64,000 nt of DNA. Source: Geitlerinema sp. PCC 7407 (GTDB lineage: Bacteria; Cyanobacteriota; Cyanobacteriia; PCC-7407). The translations under genes and the position numbers were made by a program. The stretch spans positions 3,790,934 through 3,854,933 of the forward strand of contig NC_019703.1 in NCBI RefSeq assembly GCF_000317045.1. The letters are read 5' to 3'. A model generated the notes under the pieces. It was given only the letters and a program-made list of their open reading frames with translations. It did not search any database and was not told the origin of the DNA. Shown here piece by piece: positions 38,329 through 46,429 of the stretch (position 1 is its first letter; each line of letters begins with the position of its first letter).

Positions 38329-40143
38329 TCAGCCCCAAAGCTCACCCGTTTCCTGGAGGGCGTGCAGGCGATGGTACAGGCCGCCGTGGCGCAGCAGTTC
38401 TTCGTGATTGCCCACTTCTACAATTTCGCCGCGATCGAGGACGATGATCTGGTCAGCCTCCCGCACGGTGCTGAGGCGGTGGGCGATGATCAGCAGGGTG
38501 CGCGTCCCGAGGAGCGATCGCATGGCTAACTGGATCGATCGCTCCGACTCATAGTCCAGGCTCGAGGTCGCCTCATCAAACACCAGCACGTCAGGATTGA
38601 CAATCAGCGCCCGGGCAATGCCCAGTCGCTGGCGCTGCCCGCCCGAGAGCCGCAGTCCCCGCTCGCCCACCACGGTGTTGTAGCCCTTGGGCAGCTGATC
38701 GAGAAACTCATCGACGCGGGCAATTCGGCAGGCTTCCCGCACCTGCTCCAGGGACGCATTGGGATTGCCGTAGGTCAGGTTGTCCATCAGCGTACCGTTG
38801 AAGACGTCGACTTCTTGGTGCACGATGGCCAGGCGGCGACGGTAGCGATCGACCTCCAAGCGGCGAATGTCCAAACCATCGAGGCGGATCGCGCCTCGAG
38901 TCGGCTCAAAGTAGCGAAACAGCAGCTTGACCAGGGTTGATTTGCCTGAGCCCGATCGCCCCACTAGCGCCACCGTCTGGCAAGGCTCGATACACAGGCT
39001 AATGTCCTTGAGCACTGGCTTGTCCGGCTGATAGCCGAAGGAAACGTGGTCAAACTCTAGCTTGCCGGTGAACTGGTAGGGGTTGGCCGTGGGCAGCTCA
39101 GGGCTAAAGGTAATCGCGTCGCGACCGGGCGATCGCTGCATAAACTCGTGAAAGCGCACCATCGAGGCGTACCGCCGCGCAAAGGTTTCCGCCAGGGTAT
39201 TGATCGGGTTGAGCTCCGCATAGGCCATGCTCGATACCGTCAGCGTCGTCACAAAGTGGCCCAGGGAAATGCGGCCCTGGATCGTCTCCACCAGCGCAAA
39301 CACCAGCACCGCAAACACGCAGGCTTGAATCACGGTGCTCTGCCAGGTGTTGAGATTCACATAGCCCCGGTGAATGCGCTCCAGCACCACCATCAGCTCC
39401 CGGTCTAGGCGGCGACTCTGGCGATCGCGCTCCCGCGTTTCTGTCGCAAAGGCTTTGACGGTTTTGATGTTGGTAATGATCTCTGAGGTGCGGCTTTCGG
39501 TGTTTTCCTGATGGCGATCGAGCAGCCGTTCTTGGTGAATCAAAATGCGCAGACTGCGCAATCCAAACACCAAAATCCCGACAAAAGACACCAGCAGCAG
39601 CAGGGCAATTCGCCACTCAATGAACCAGAGAATCACGAAAATTCCCAGCACCCGAGCCAGCTTGGGCACGAGCTGACCTGCCACCTCGGGATAGGACCAG
39701 GTGTGGTTTTCGAGCCCCCGCGCCACCCGACCAGCAATCCGGCCCGGGTTATTTTCGTCGTAGAACTCCAGGGGCAAGCTGAGAATTTTTTCGACGACGC
39801 GCTGGGTCTGATCTCGGCGAGCTTTGAGCGGGATTGCCCAGTGAAACCACAGCCCCAGCCAGGGCTGGATCGGCGCCCGAACAATCGTCACCAAGCAGAT
39901 CAGGCCCAGCAGCAGGCCCAGGCCAGCAGAGCGCGGCGACATTCCCCAAAAGGACACCAGCGGGGCGATCGCTCCCTGGACGAGGGGGTCAAGGGGCTGC
40001 TGGGACAGCACATTGAGGATTTGACCAATGGCGTAGGGGACTGCTAAATCCGCAATCTCGAAGAAGCTGCTGGCTCCTATGCTGAGCAGCGCCGATCGCC
40101 AGTAGTGTCGGTAGTACTGGAGGATATCTCGGAAACTAGCCAT
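38329..40143 (-). CDS. ABC exporter, fused membrane and ATPase domains
   Basis: Protein of 604 residues. Six membrane helices lie in about residues 15 to 330 (for example ALLLLVSFVGILVFGL). The ATPase domain follows with Walker A GRSGSGKST, Q-loop VHQEVDVFNG, signature LSGGQRQRLGIARAL, Walker B VLVFDEATSSLD and switch His IAHRLST. It is a half-size type IV exporter that should act as a homodimer for lipid, glycolipid, peptide or drug export. The substrate is not inferable. A hairpin at 40181..40215 separates it from the upstream small gene. Confidence 0.95.
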   Translation of the reverse strand: MASFRDILQYYRHYWRSALLSIGASSFFEIADLAVPYAIGQILNVLSQQPLDPLVQGAIAPLVSFWGMSPRSAGLGLLLGLICLVTIVRAPIQPWLGLWFHWAIPLKARRDQTQRVVEKILSLPLEFYDENNPGRIAGRVARGLENHTWSYPEVAGQLVPKLARVLGIFVILWFIEWRIALLLLVSFVGILVFGLRSLRILIHQERLLDRHQENTESRTSEIITNIKTVKAFATETRERDRQSRRLDRELMVVLERIHRGYVNLNTWQSTVIQACVFAVLVFALVETIQGRISLGHFVTTLTVSSMAYAELNPINTLAETFARRYASMVRFHEFMQRSPGRDAITFSPELPTANPYQFTGKLEFDHVSFGYQPDKPVLKDISLCIEPCQTVALVGRSGSGKSTLVKLLFRYFEPTRGAIRLDGLDIRRLEVDRYRRRLAIVHQEVDVFNGTLMDNLTYGNPNASLEQVREACRIARVDEFLDQLPKGYNTVVGERGLRLSGGQRQRLGIARALIVNPDVLVFDEATSSLDYESERSIQLAMRSLLGTRTLLIIAHRLSTVREADQIIVLDRGEIVEVGNHEELLRHGGLYHRLHALQETGELWG

Positions 40144-40180
40144 CTGTCCTTTGCGACCGGGGCGATCGCCCCATAAAACA

Positions 40181-40215
40181 AGCCTGTAGCACTTGTATTA
40201 TACATGCTACAGGCT
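40181..40215 (-). terminator. Hairpin, probable terminator of the 47-residue peptide gene
   Basis: Perfect 11-base arms (AGCCTGTAGCA, TGCTACAGGCT), with an inner TGTA/TACA pair, enclose a 13-base loop. On the minus strand the stem is followed by TGTTTTATGG. It lies 117 bases after the stop of the small gene and 37 bases before the ABC exporter start. It could instead act as an operator or attenuator for the exporter. Confidence 0.5.
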
Positions 40216-40331
40216 GGAGTTGTGGTTCCTTTGGCGCTGCCGACGCGGGTTGCTTTCCGCTTAGCAGGCGCCTTGCTTTGAAGAGATGGCTCAAGCAAAG
40301 GCCAAAGCGCTACTCTGAGAGGCCGGAGGCC

Positions 40332-40475
40332 CTAGACGAAACAATAGGCGGCTTGGAGAGACCACCAAATGAGGGCAGCGATCGCGCCCAAAATCACAAC
40401 TGACGAAACTGCAATGGCAGGGGTGCTATCAGCGCCGCGGAATTTCATGATTCCACGATCGAGATCTGAAGGCAT
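40332..40475 (-). CDS. 47-residue single-pass membrane peptide
   Basis: A short frame on the minus strand, ATG 40475 with AAGGAGC about 9 bases upstream. The peptide has a charged N-terminus (PSDLDRGIMKFRGADS), one membrane helix (AIAVSSVVILGAIAALIWW) and a short tail SLQAAYCFV. The size and the Lys-Phe-Arg followed by a Trp-Trp-ended helix resemble small subunits attached to photosynthetic or respiratory membrane complexes, but I cannot match it to a named one. The good ribosome-binding site, an upstream dyad (40513..40537) and a downstream hairpin (40181..40215) make a complete transcription unit. Confidence 0.65.
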   Translation of the reverse strand: MPSDLDRGIMKFRGADSTPAIAVSSVVILGAIAALIWWSLQAAYCFV

Positions 40476-40512
40476 GATGTTTGCTCCTTGCGGGCTCGAA
40501 AAGTGCTCAAGA

Positions 40513-40537
40513 TATTTATAAGCATGGCTTATAAATA
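40513..40537 (-). promoter_or_regulatory. Perfect palindromic dyad upstream of the small membrane peptide
   Basis: TATTTATAAGC and its exact complement GCTTATAAATA flank a 3-base centre. A second overlapping dyad extends to the right: GCTTAT-TT-ATAAGC on the minus strand (40527 to 40540), so the hexamer GCTTAT occurs three times. On the minus strand the element ends 37 bases before the ATG and also contains -10-like TATAAAT, as expected for an operator overlapping a promoter. Confidence 0.6.
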
Positions 40538-40655
40538 AGCACGTTATTTTTTATCCACATCGATTCTAGCCACCGATGGGCCAAAATCAACCGCTGAATC
40601 AGGTTAGTTTTGTTAGCAATTACTCAGGATTGGGCGATCGCCCAAGGCCAAGGTC

Positions 40656-41624
40656 ATGGTTTTGAAGGTTTTGCTTGGGTTTGCTGGCGTTTTGGTAGTC
40701 GCGCTCGGCCTCGCGGAGGTGTTTTTGCGCCTCCGCTTTGGCTTTGGCAATCCCCTGATTTACCAAGCAGATCCCCAAATCGGCTACCTGCTGGCCCCCA
40801 GCCAGCGCACCCGACGCTTTGGCAATCGCATCGAGATCAACGCGTATTCCATGCGCGCAGCGGCAATCAGCCCCCAGCGATCGCCGGGCACGCTGCGACT
40901 GCTGCTGCTCGGAGACTCGATCGCCAACGGCGGCTGGTGGACCGATCAGCCTGAGATTATTTCTGAGCGGCTCGGGGATCTCCTGCGGCGATCGCCTGCC
41001 CTCGCCCAGCGCCCCGTCGAGGTGCTCAACGCCTCCGCCAACTCCTGGGGACCGCGCAACGAGTGGGCCTATCTCCAGCGCTTCGGCACCTTTGAAGCCC
41101 AAATTGTGGTTGTCTTGATCAACACCGATGACCTTTTCGCCACCCAGCCGACGCCGCTCCCGGTAGGCCGCGATCGCAACTATCCCGATCGCAAACCCCG
41201 ACTGGCCCTCGAAGAAGTGCTCAAGCGCTACCTGCTCAAGGCCCCTCCCCTGCCCGCCGAGCTCCAGACCCTGCAAGCCGAAACGGGCGATCGCGTGGGG
41301 CGGAACCTAGCCGCGATTGAGCAAATTCAGCAGCACATCAAAGCCAACCAGAGTCACCTAGTCTTGGCCATGACCCCCCTCAAACGAGAGCTCGCCAGCC
41401 AGGGCGGCCCCCGCGACTACGAAATCGCCGCCCGCCAGCGCCTCAGCGACTTCGCCCAAGCACAGCAGATTCTCTATCTTGATTTCTTAGACATTTTTGA
41501 CGCGAGCGATCGCCCCGAAGAGCTCTATCGGGATCACATCCACCTGAGCCCTCGGGGCAATCAGCTCGTCAGCCAGCAAATTCTGGCCGTTCTAGAGCCC
41601 CTCACTTCGCAACTCGCTAAGTGA
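40656..41624 (+). CDS. SGNH/GDSL-family hydrolase, membrane-anchored
   Basis: Protein of 322 residues. One N-terminal membrane helix (VLLGFAGVLVVALGLAEVFL) would place the enzyme outside the cytoplasm. Block I is LLLLGDSIANGG with the nucleophile Ser, block III is in NASANSWGPRNEW, and block V is RDHIHLSPRGN with the catalytic Asp and His. SGNH enzymes cleave or transfer acyl esters, often O-acetyl groups on polysaccharides. The 3' end overlaps the convergent Gfo/Idh gene by 8 bases. Confidence 0.85.
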   Translation: MVLKVLLGFAGVLVVALGLAEVFLRLRFGFGNPLIYQADPQIGYLLAPSQRTRRFGNRIEINAYSMRAAAISPQRSPGTLRLLLLGDSIANGGWWTDQPEIISERLGDLLRRSPALAQRPVEVLNASANSWGPRNEWAYLQRFGTFEAQIVVVLINTDDLFATQPTPLPVGRDRNYPDRKPRLALEEVLKRYLLKAPPLPAELQTLQAETGDRVGRNLAAIEQIQQHIKANQSHLVLAMTPLKRELASQGGPRDYEIAARQRLSDFAQAQQILYLDFLDIFDASDRPEELYRDHIHLSPRGNQLVSQQILAVLEPLTSQLAK

Positions 41625-42684
41625 GCATCACCGACGAATTCATCGGGTCCACTTGCAGATCAGGCTGCGACCACACCTGGCCGTCCAGCGCCATTTGCTC
41701 AATCAGGCTCGCCAGCCGCAGCGCCTTGAGAGCCTGCTCACCGCCCACCGACGGCTGATTGCCGCCCCGGACACAGTGAACAAAGTGCTCCAGCTCTGCA
41801 TGGAGCGGCTCGATATTGCTCGTGTAGACCTTTTCGATCAGGCCGTCTTGGCGGTAGAGCACCTGGCCGTAGTCGGTCATGCAGTTGGCCGTCGTCTGCC
41901 GATGAATCAAGATCTCGTTGTTGAGGAAATCCGCCTCCGTCAACGAGCCGCGACAGTGAGCAACAATGCTGCGAATCTTGCGGTGGGTGACCTTACTCGC
42001 CGTCAGCGTCGCCACGATGCCATTGGCAAAGCCCAAGATCGCCGTTACGTAGTCCAGATATCCGGAATCCGAAGCGCGGCTGCCACTAGCGGTCAGGCGC
42101 ACCACCGGCGCTCCTGCCAGCTCCAGCAGCAGGTCGATGTCATGGATCATCAGATCCAGCACCACCGACACGTCATTGGCGCGATCGGAGTAGGGACTCA
42201 TGCGGTGAGCTTCGAGGGCCAGCAGTTCTTCCGTCTTCAGCACCTTGCTGAGTTCTTGGAAGGCTGGATTGAAGCGCTCGATGTGCCCCACCTGCAAAAT
42301 CACCTGGGCCTCAGCAGCAGCATTCACCAAAGACTCAGCCTCAGAAATGCTGGCGGCGATCGGCTTTTCGATCAGGACATGCACCCCTGCCTGCAAGCAG
42401 GCCATGCCCACCGAGTGGTGTAACCGCGTCGGCACTGCAATGCAAACAGCATCAACGTGATTGAGCATTTCCCGATAGTCCTCGAAGAAGCGCACTCGGT
42501 ACTTGCTAGCCGTATCAAGACCGCGCTCAACGTTGACATCCGCAACGCCCACGAGCTCAACATCCTTTAGCATGCTCAGAACACGGGTGTGGTGCTGCCC
42601 CATGTTGCCAACCCCAATCACCCCAACTCGAATGGGGGCTGATTGTCCGCGCTGTGGGTGGACGTTTGAGGGTAAAACTGTCAT
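41617..42684 (-). CDS. Gfo/Idh/MocA-family oxidoreductase
   Basis: Protein of 355 residues from ATG 42684. The N-terminal Rossmann fold has RVGVIGVGNMGQHHTRVL for NAD(P) and the catalytic LIEKPIA. The C-terminal domain carries DLMIHDIDLLLELAG and GSRASDSGYLDYV. Such enzymes oxidise or reduce sugars, inositols or nucleotide sugars such as UDP-GlcNAcA. The pattern VGHIERFNPA recalls sugar-nucleotide 3-dehydrogenases (WlbA-like). The specificity is not certain. Confidence 0.9.
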   Translation of the reverse strand: MTVLPSNVHPQRGQSAPIRVGVIGVGNMGQHHTRVLSMLKDVELVGVADVNVERGLDTASKYRVRFFEDYREMLNHVDAVCIAVPTRLHHSVGMACLQAGVHVLIEKPIAASISEAESLVNAAAEAQVILQVGHIERFNPAFQELSKVLKTEELLALEAHRMSPYSDRANDVSVVLDLMIHDIDLLLELAGAPVVRLTASGSRASDSGYLDYVTAILGFANGIVATLTASKVTHRKIRSIVAHCRGSLTEADFLNNEILIHRQTTANCMTDYGQVLYRQDGLIEKVYTSNIEPLHAELEHFVHCVRGGNQPSVGGEQALKALRLASLIEQMALDGQVWSQPDLQVDPMNSSVMLT

Positions 42685-43172
42685 GCTCTCTTGCACTCCT
42701 GTTTCTTGCTCCACCGCTGAGATACGCTGCCTGTCAAAAATTTGTTGTAAATGGCCGCTGCCGAAATCGTGTCGATAGTTGGCCTGTCCTTTGTCTATTG
42801 ATAGGTTGATTAACGCTGCGCTTTGGCGCAAAACCGCGCCCATCAACCGGATCAAATCAAGCAGATACTATCACAGCGTCCGGATTCGTAAAGAATCCTA
42901 AATTTGAACGGTTGAATTGTTTCAATATATGCGAATTTAGGGCGCATATTACGACTTCCTTTAAATTTTGCGGCGGCCAAGTACCTGCTTTGTAAAGCTT
43001 GTGTCACTTTCTCGCCTGTCCATTGGGGGCGGACAGTCCAGCCATTGCTGAGCATGGTCAAGGGTGTTCCGCTGGGGATGTGGGGGTGCGAAAATTGCGA
43101 TCGCGCACTGAGGTGCGCAGCAACGATTATTTTGCTTCTGCAAGCAATTTGCTGTTACCAGGGCACACTCTC
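42685..43172. other. Divergent intergenic region with nested inverted repeats
   Basis: No credible gene. Around 42898 to 42949 two inverted repeats interlock: CCTAAATT with AATTTAGG, and ATATGCG with CGCATAT around a 9-base centre. The segment is A+T-rich and lies about 215 to 265 bases upstream of the Gfo/Idh start and 225 to 275 upstream of the plus-strand gene, so it may be a regulatory site. Confidence 0.4.
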
Positions 43173-44585
43173 ATGGCCTGTTTTCGCACGCTACTGGCGT
43201 CCCTCTCCTGGGGCAGCCTGATCGCTAGTTTTTGGCTGGGAGCTCCAGCCCTCGGCCAGAGCGTCACGGCGCTGACATCCAATTCTCTGCCGCCGCCTCA
43301 GCCCAAGGCCACTGGGGACGCGCGGCAGCAGCAGCGCCTAGAGCAAGAGGCATTGATTGTGCCGGAGCGATTTGATCTGCGGCGCTATCCGGTCGGGGAG
43401 CGCCACGCCACGCACTGGCGCAAAACCCTCTGGGCAACGGCGGTCCTGGAGCCCCAGGCGGACTATGTGGGGACCGGCGTCGCGAGCATCCTGGCTCTGG
43501 CGAATGCTCGCCGCCTCTCCGACCCGCAGAAGGCAACAGTGGATCTGGCGACGCAGGTCGGCACGCAGCTCTATATCGGCAATCCGACGCTTTACCGGGC
43601 GATCGGTCGGCAGTTTGAGGCGATGATCGATCGCAGCAAAGACCCGATGTGGGTGGCCATGGCGCTGTCGGCCCTGGCCAAGGGGGGCGCTTCGGCAGAA
43701 GAAATTTCTCAGTGGCGCGATCGCATTCAGACGCGCTTTCCCCAGTGGAGTGAGGATGTCTTTCTGCGCACAACGCTGACGGATCTGGCGGCGGCGGAGC
43801 AGCCCGCCCCGCCGCTGGCCGACCTGCTGACCTGGCAGGCCGTTCCAGGTCAGCCCCATCTATATGTAGTGTGCCAGAGCGATCGGGCTGTGCTGTGCCG
43901 GGCTGTGCTGAAGGATAAGCGGGGCCGCTTTGTGCGGGAGGGAGAGGCGCTGTGGTCGGTGCCGCTGATGCTGCGATCGCTCCACGGCGTGAACTGGAAC
44001 TTTTTCCATGGCCAGACGCCCCAGGGCCTCTATCGGATTGAGGGGACGATTCCCCAGCCCGATGATGAATATTTTCGAGCCTACGGCTATTTTCCGCTGG
44101 TCAACTTGTTTGTGCCCTTCGAAGCGGGAGCCAAGGCCTTTCTACCGGGTCAAAAAGGCCCTTTCAAGGGAGATCTAGAAGACTATCTGGCGCTGCTGCC
44201 GCCCTCTTGGCGATCGCACTTTCCGATCCAGCAGAGCTTCTGGGCAGGCAAGGTGGGGCGATCGCTCTTTCGGATTCATGGGTCCGGCGAAGCACCCAAT
44301 TTCTTTAGCCAGCGCCAAGGCAGCCCTGAGAGCTACGGCTGGAACCCCACCATTGGCTGCTTGTCTTCGCTGGAGCTCTACGACGAGGTGGGCCAGCTCC
44401 AGCAGGCCGACATGCCCAAGATTTTGGCGGCGCTCCAGGCCGTGGGTGGCCGGGATTTTCAGGGGTACATGACCGTGGTGGAGGTGCCCGGAGATGGGCA
44501 GCCCATTGCCCTGGAAACCATCGAGGCGGCGATCGCCCAGGCCCCATCGGCTCCTTCCCCATCTACCTATTCTTCTTCAAGATGA
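43173..44585 (+). CDS. Secreted protein with possible YkuD-like C-terminal domain
   Basis: Protein of 470 residues from ATG 43173. A signal peptide (LLASLSWGSLIASFWLGAPALGQ) precedes a helical repeat-like region (about 60 to 220) and a C-terminal domain of about 200 residues. That domain has GQTPQGLYRIEGTIPQPD, FRIHGSGEAPNFFS and, some 20 residues later, NPTIGCLSS. The His-Gly and Gly-Cys pattern resembles the active site of YkuD L,D-transpeptidases, but the canonical SHGC is not exact, so the enzyme assignment is tentative. Its stop overlaps the queC start (ATGA), implying coupled translation. Confidence 0.6.
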   Translation: MACFRTLLASLSWGSLIASFWLGAPALGQSVTALTSNSLPPPQPKATGDARQQQRLEQEALIVPERFDLRRYPVGERHATHWRKTLWATAVLEPQADYVGTGVASILALANARRLSDPQKATVDLATQVGTQLYIGNPTLYRAIGRQFEAMIDRSKDPMWVAMALSALAKGGASAEEISQWRDRIQTRFPQWSEDVFLRTTLTDLAAAEQPAPPLADLLTWQAVPGQPHLYVVCQSDRAVLCRAVLKDKRGRFVREGEALWSVPLMLRSLHGVNWNFFHGQTPQGLYRIEGTIPQPDDEYFRAYGYFPLVNLFVPFEAGAKAFLPGQKGPFKGDLEDYLALLPPSWRSHFPIQQSFWAGKVGRSLFRIHGSGEAPNFFSQRQGSPESYGWNPTIGCLSSLELYDEVGQLQQADMPKILAALQAVGGRDFQGYMTVVEVPGDGQPIALETIEAAIAQAPSAPSPSTYSSSR

Positions 44586-45280
44586 AAGCAGTTATTTTAC
44601 TCTCGGGAGGACTCGACTCCTCCACGGTGATCTATCAGGCCAAAGCGGACGGCTGCGACTGCTACGCGCTGTCCTTTGACTACCGCCAGCGCCATCGGCG
44701 AGAGCTGGCAGCGGCTGCTGCGATCGCCCAGGCCGCCGGGGCCGCCGATCACCAGGTCATCCGGTTTGACCTGCGGCAGTGGGGCGGCTCGGCCCTGACC
44801 GATGACGCCCTCGACCTGCCCCAGCACCGCTCCCTCGAAAGCATGGCCGCCGAGGTGCCCATCACCTACGTCCCGGCTCGCAACATGATTTTCCTGAGCT
44901 TCGCGTCGGCCTACGCTGAGGTGCTGGGGGCTGAGCGGGTGTACATCGGCGTCAATGCGCTGGACTACTCGGGCTACCCCGACTGTCGGCCAGATTTTAT
45001 TGAGGCGATGCAAGAAGTGTTTCGCCTGGGCACTCAGCAGGGCCGCGAAGGCAAGCCGATCGAGATTGTGACGCCGCTGCTGACCCTGCGCAAAACCGAA
45101 ATTATCGAGCTGGGCGATCGCCTGGGGGTGCCGTGGGAGCTGACGTGGTCTTGCTATGACGGGGGCGAAAAAGCCTGCGGGGTCTGTGACGCGTGTCAGC
45201 TGCGCCTTGCGGCTTTTGCGGAGCTCGGTCGTCCAGATCCGGTGGCCTATGCAGAAAATTCAGAGGATCTGCGGGGATAG
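44582..45280 (+). CDS. queC: 7-cyano-7-deazaguanine (preQ0) synthase
   Basis: Protein of 232 residues. QueC converts 7-carboxy-7-deazaguanine to preQ0 with ATP and ammonia, the step before queuosine in tRNA. The PP-loop motif SGGLDSST lies at residues 8 to 15. Further blocks are VPARNMIFLSFASAYAE and YIGVNALDYSGYPDCRPDF, and the zinc site is CYDGGEKACGVCDAC near the C-terminus. The start codon overlaps the stop of the upstream secreted-protein gene. No other queuosine genes are in the window. Confidence 0.97.
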   Translation: MKAVILLSGGLDSSTVIYQAKADGCDCYALSFDYRQRHRRELAAAAAIAQAAGAADHQVIRFDLRQWGGSALTDDALDLPQHRSLESMAAEVPITYVPARNMIFLSFASAYAEVLGAERVYIGVNALDYSGYPDCRPDFIEAMQEVFRLGTQQGREGKPIEIVTPLLTLRKTEIIELGDRLGVPWELTWSCYDGGEKACGVCDACQLRLAAFAELGRPDPVAYAENSEDLRG

Positions 45281-45466
45281 CAGCGGCGAACTCGGTGCAG
45301 AGGCGATCGCCCTCTAGGCGCGCCCTCCGTGGATTCCCGGCCTGTCTAAAGATTATGTAAAACCCTGGTTTTCTAAGCGATTTGGCGGATTTTTCGGGCA
45401 CTCTCTAGAACAGAATCCAGGTCACGCAGGGTGCTGACCTTTGGGCACGTGTTGGGAGAGAAGACT

Positions 45467-46429
45467 ATGCCCCTCGATCATGTTCCAGCCACAACGCTTG
45501 AAAATTTGGCTGAAGATTTGGCGCAGATAACCGCTCGGTGGTGGACGGCGATCGCCACCCAAAACCTCGAGCAGGTGCGATCGCTGCTGATCAGCGGCTT
45601 TGATCCCGACAGCCTCCACCCCGACAGCGCCATGACCGCTCTAGAAATCGCCGCCGAGAAGGGCGCCTTGGCCTTGATCCAAACACTCCTCCAAGCCGGG
45701 GCTCTCCTGGACGCGGGCGAGCTCTCGCCCCTCGGCCTGGCGGCCCAGCGGGGCGACCTCGCCGCCCTCGAAATGCTGCTGCGGGCCCAGCCCGGACCCA
45801 GCCTCGCCGACAAATGCGACGCTCTCATGATGGCAACCAGCAGCGATCAGCCCCAGATTGTCCAGCGGCTGCTGGCCGCCGGAGCCCTTGCAGACAGCAT
45901 GGTCTGGGAGGGCGGCACTGCCTTGCACTACGCCACCGATCGCGGCCATACCGCCGTTGTTGATGCCTTGTTGGCCGCTGGGGCCGAGGTGAATCTGGCC
46001 GACCCCGACCAGGGCTGGACGCCGCTGATGTATGCCGCCTACGACGATCGCGCAGACATTGCCCAGCGGCTGATCGCCGCCGGGGCGGATCTAAATGCCC
46101 GCGACCCCCAAGGCCGCACTCCGCTGATTTTGGCGGCGGAGGCCTGTAGCGCCCAGGTGGCCGAAATTCTCATTGCGGCGGGGGCCGATACCCAAGCCAT
46201 GGATGAAAACGGCAACAGCGCCGCTAGCTGGGTCGACCCCTGCGAAACCAGCGAAGCAGCGCCACGCCCCTTAACGCTCGAAGCGCTCCACGAGGAGATC
46301 TTGGCTGAGCAGTCCTACGCGGATGATCTGGAGACCTCTCTCCAGCAGCTCGCAAAAGCCGTCCAAACCCTCGAATCTGTCGAGAAATCCGGGCGATCGC
46401 GCATAGCCCAGCTCCTGGGTCACCGCTAG
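45467..46429 (+). CDS. Ankyrin-repeat protein
   Basis: Protein of 320 residues from ATG 45467, with GGAGAG about 7 bases upstream. Residues about 40 to 265 hold six to seven ankyrin repeats with the usual TALEIAAEKG, TPLMYAAYDD and TPLILAAE pattern and AAGA turns. The last ~55 residues are helical and acidic. Ankyrin repeats bind other proteins; no partner is suggested by the context. The gene overlaps the convergent CNNM/CorC-type gene by 4 bases. Confidence 0.92.
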   Translation: MPLDHVPATTLENLAEDLAQITARWWTAIATQNLEQVRSLLISGFDPDSLHPDSAMTALEIAAEKGALALIQTLLQAGALLDAGELSPLGLAAQRGDLAALEMLLRAQPGPSLADKCDALMMATSSDQPQIVQRLLAAGALADSMVWEGGTALHYATDRGHTAVVDALLAAGAEVNLADPDQGWTPLMYAAYDDRADIAQRLIAAGADLNARDPQGRTPLILAAEACSAQVAEILIAAGADTQAMDENGNSAASWVDPCETSEAAPRPLTLEALHEEILAEQSYADDLETSLQQLAKAVQTLESVEKSGRSRIAQLLGHR

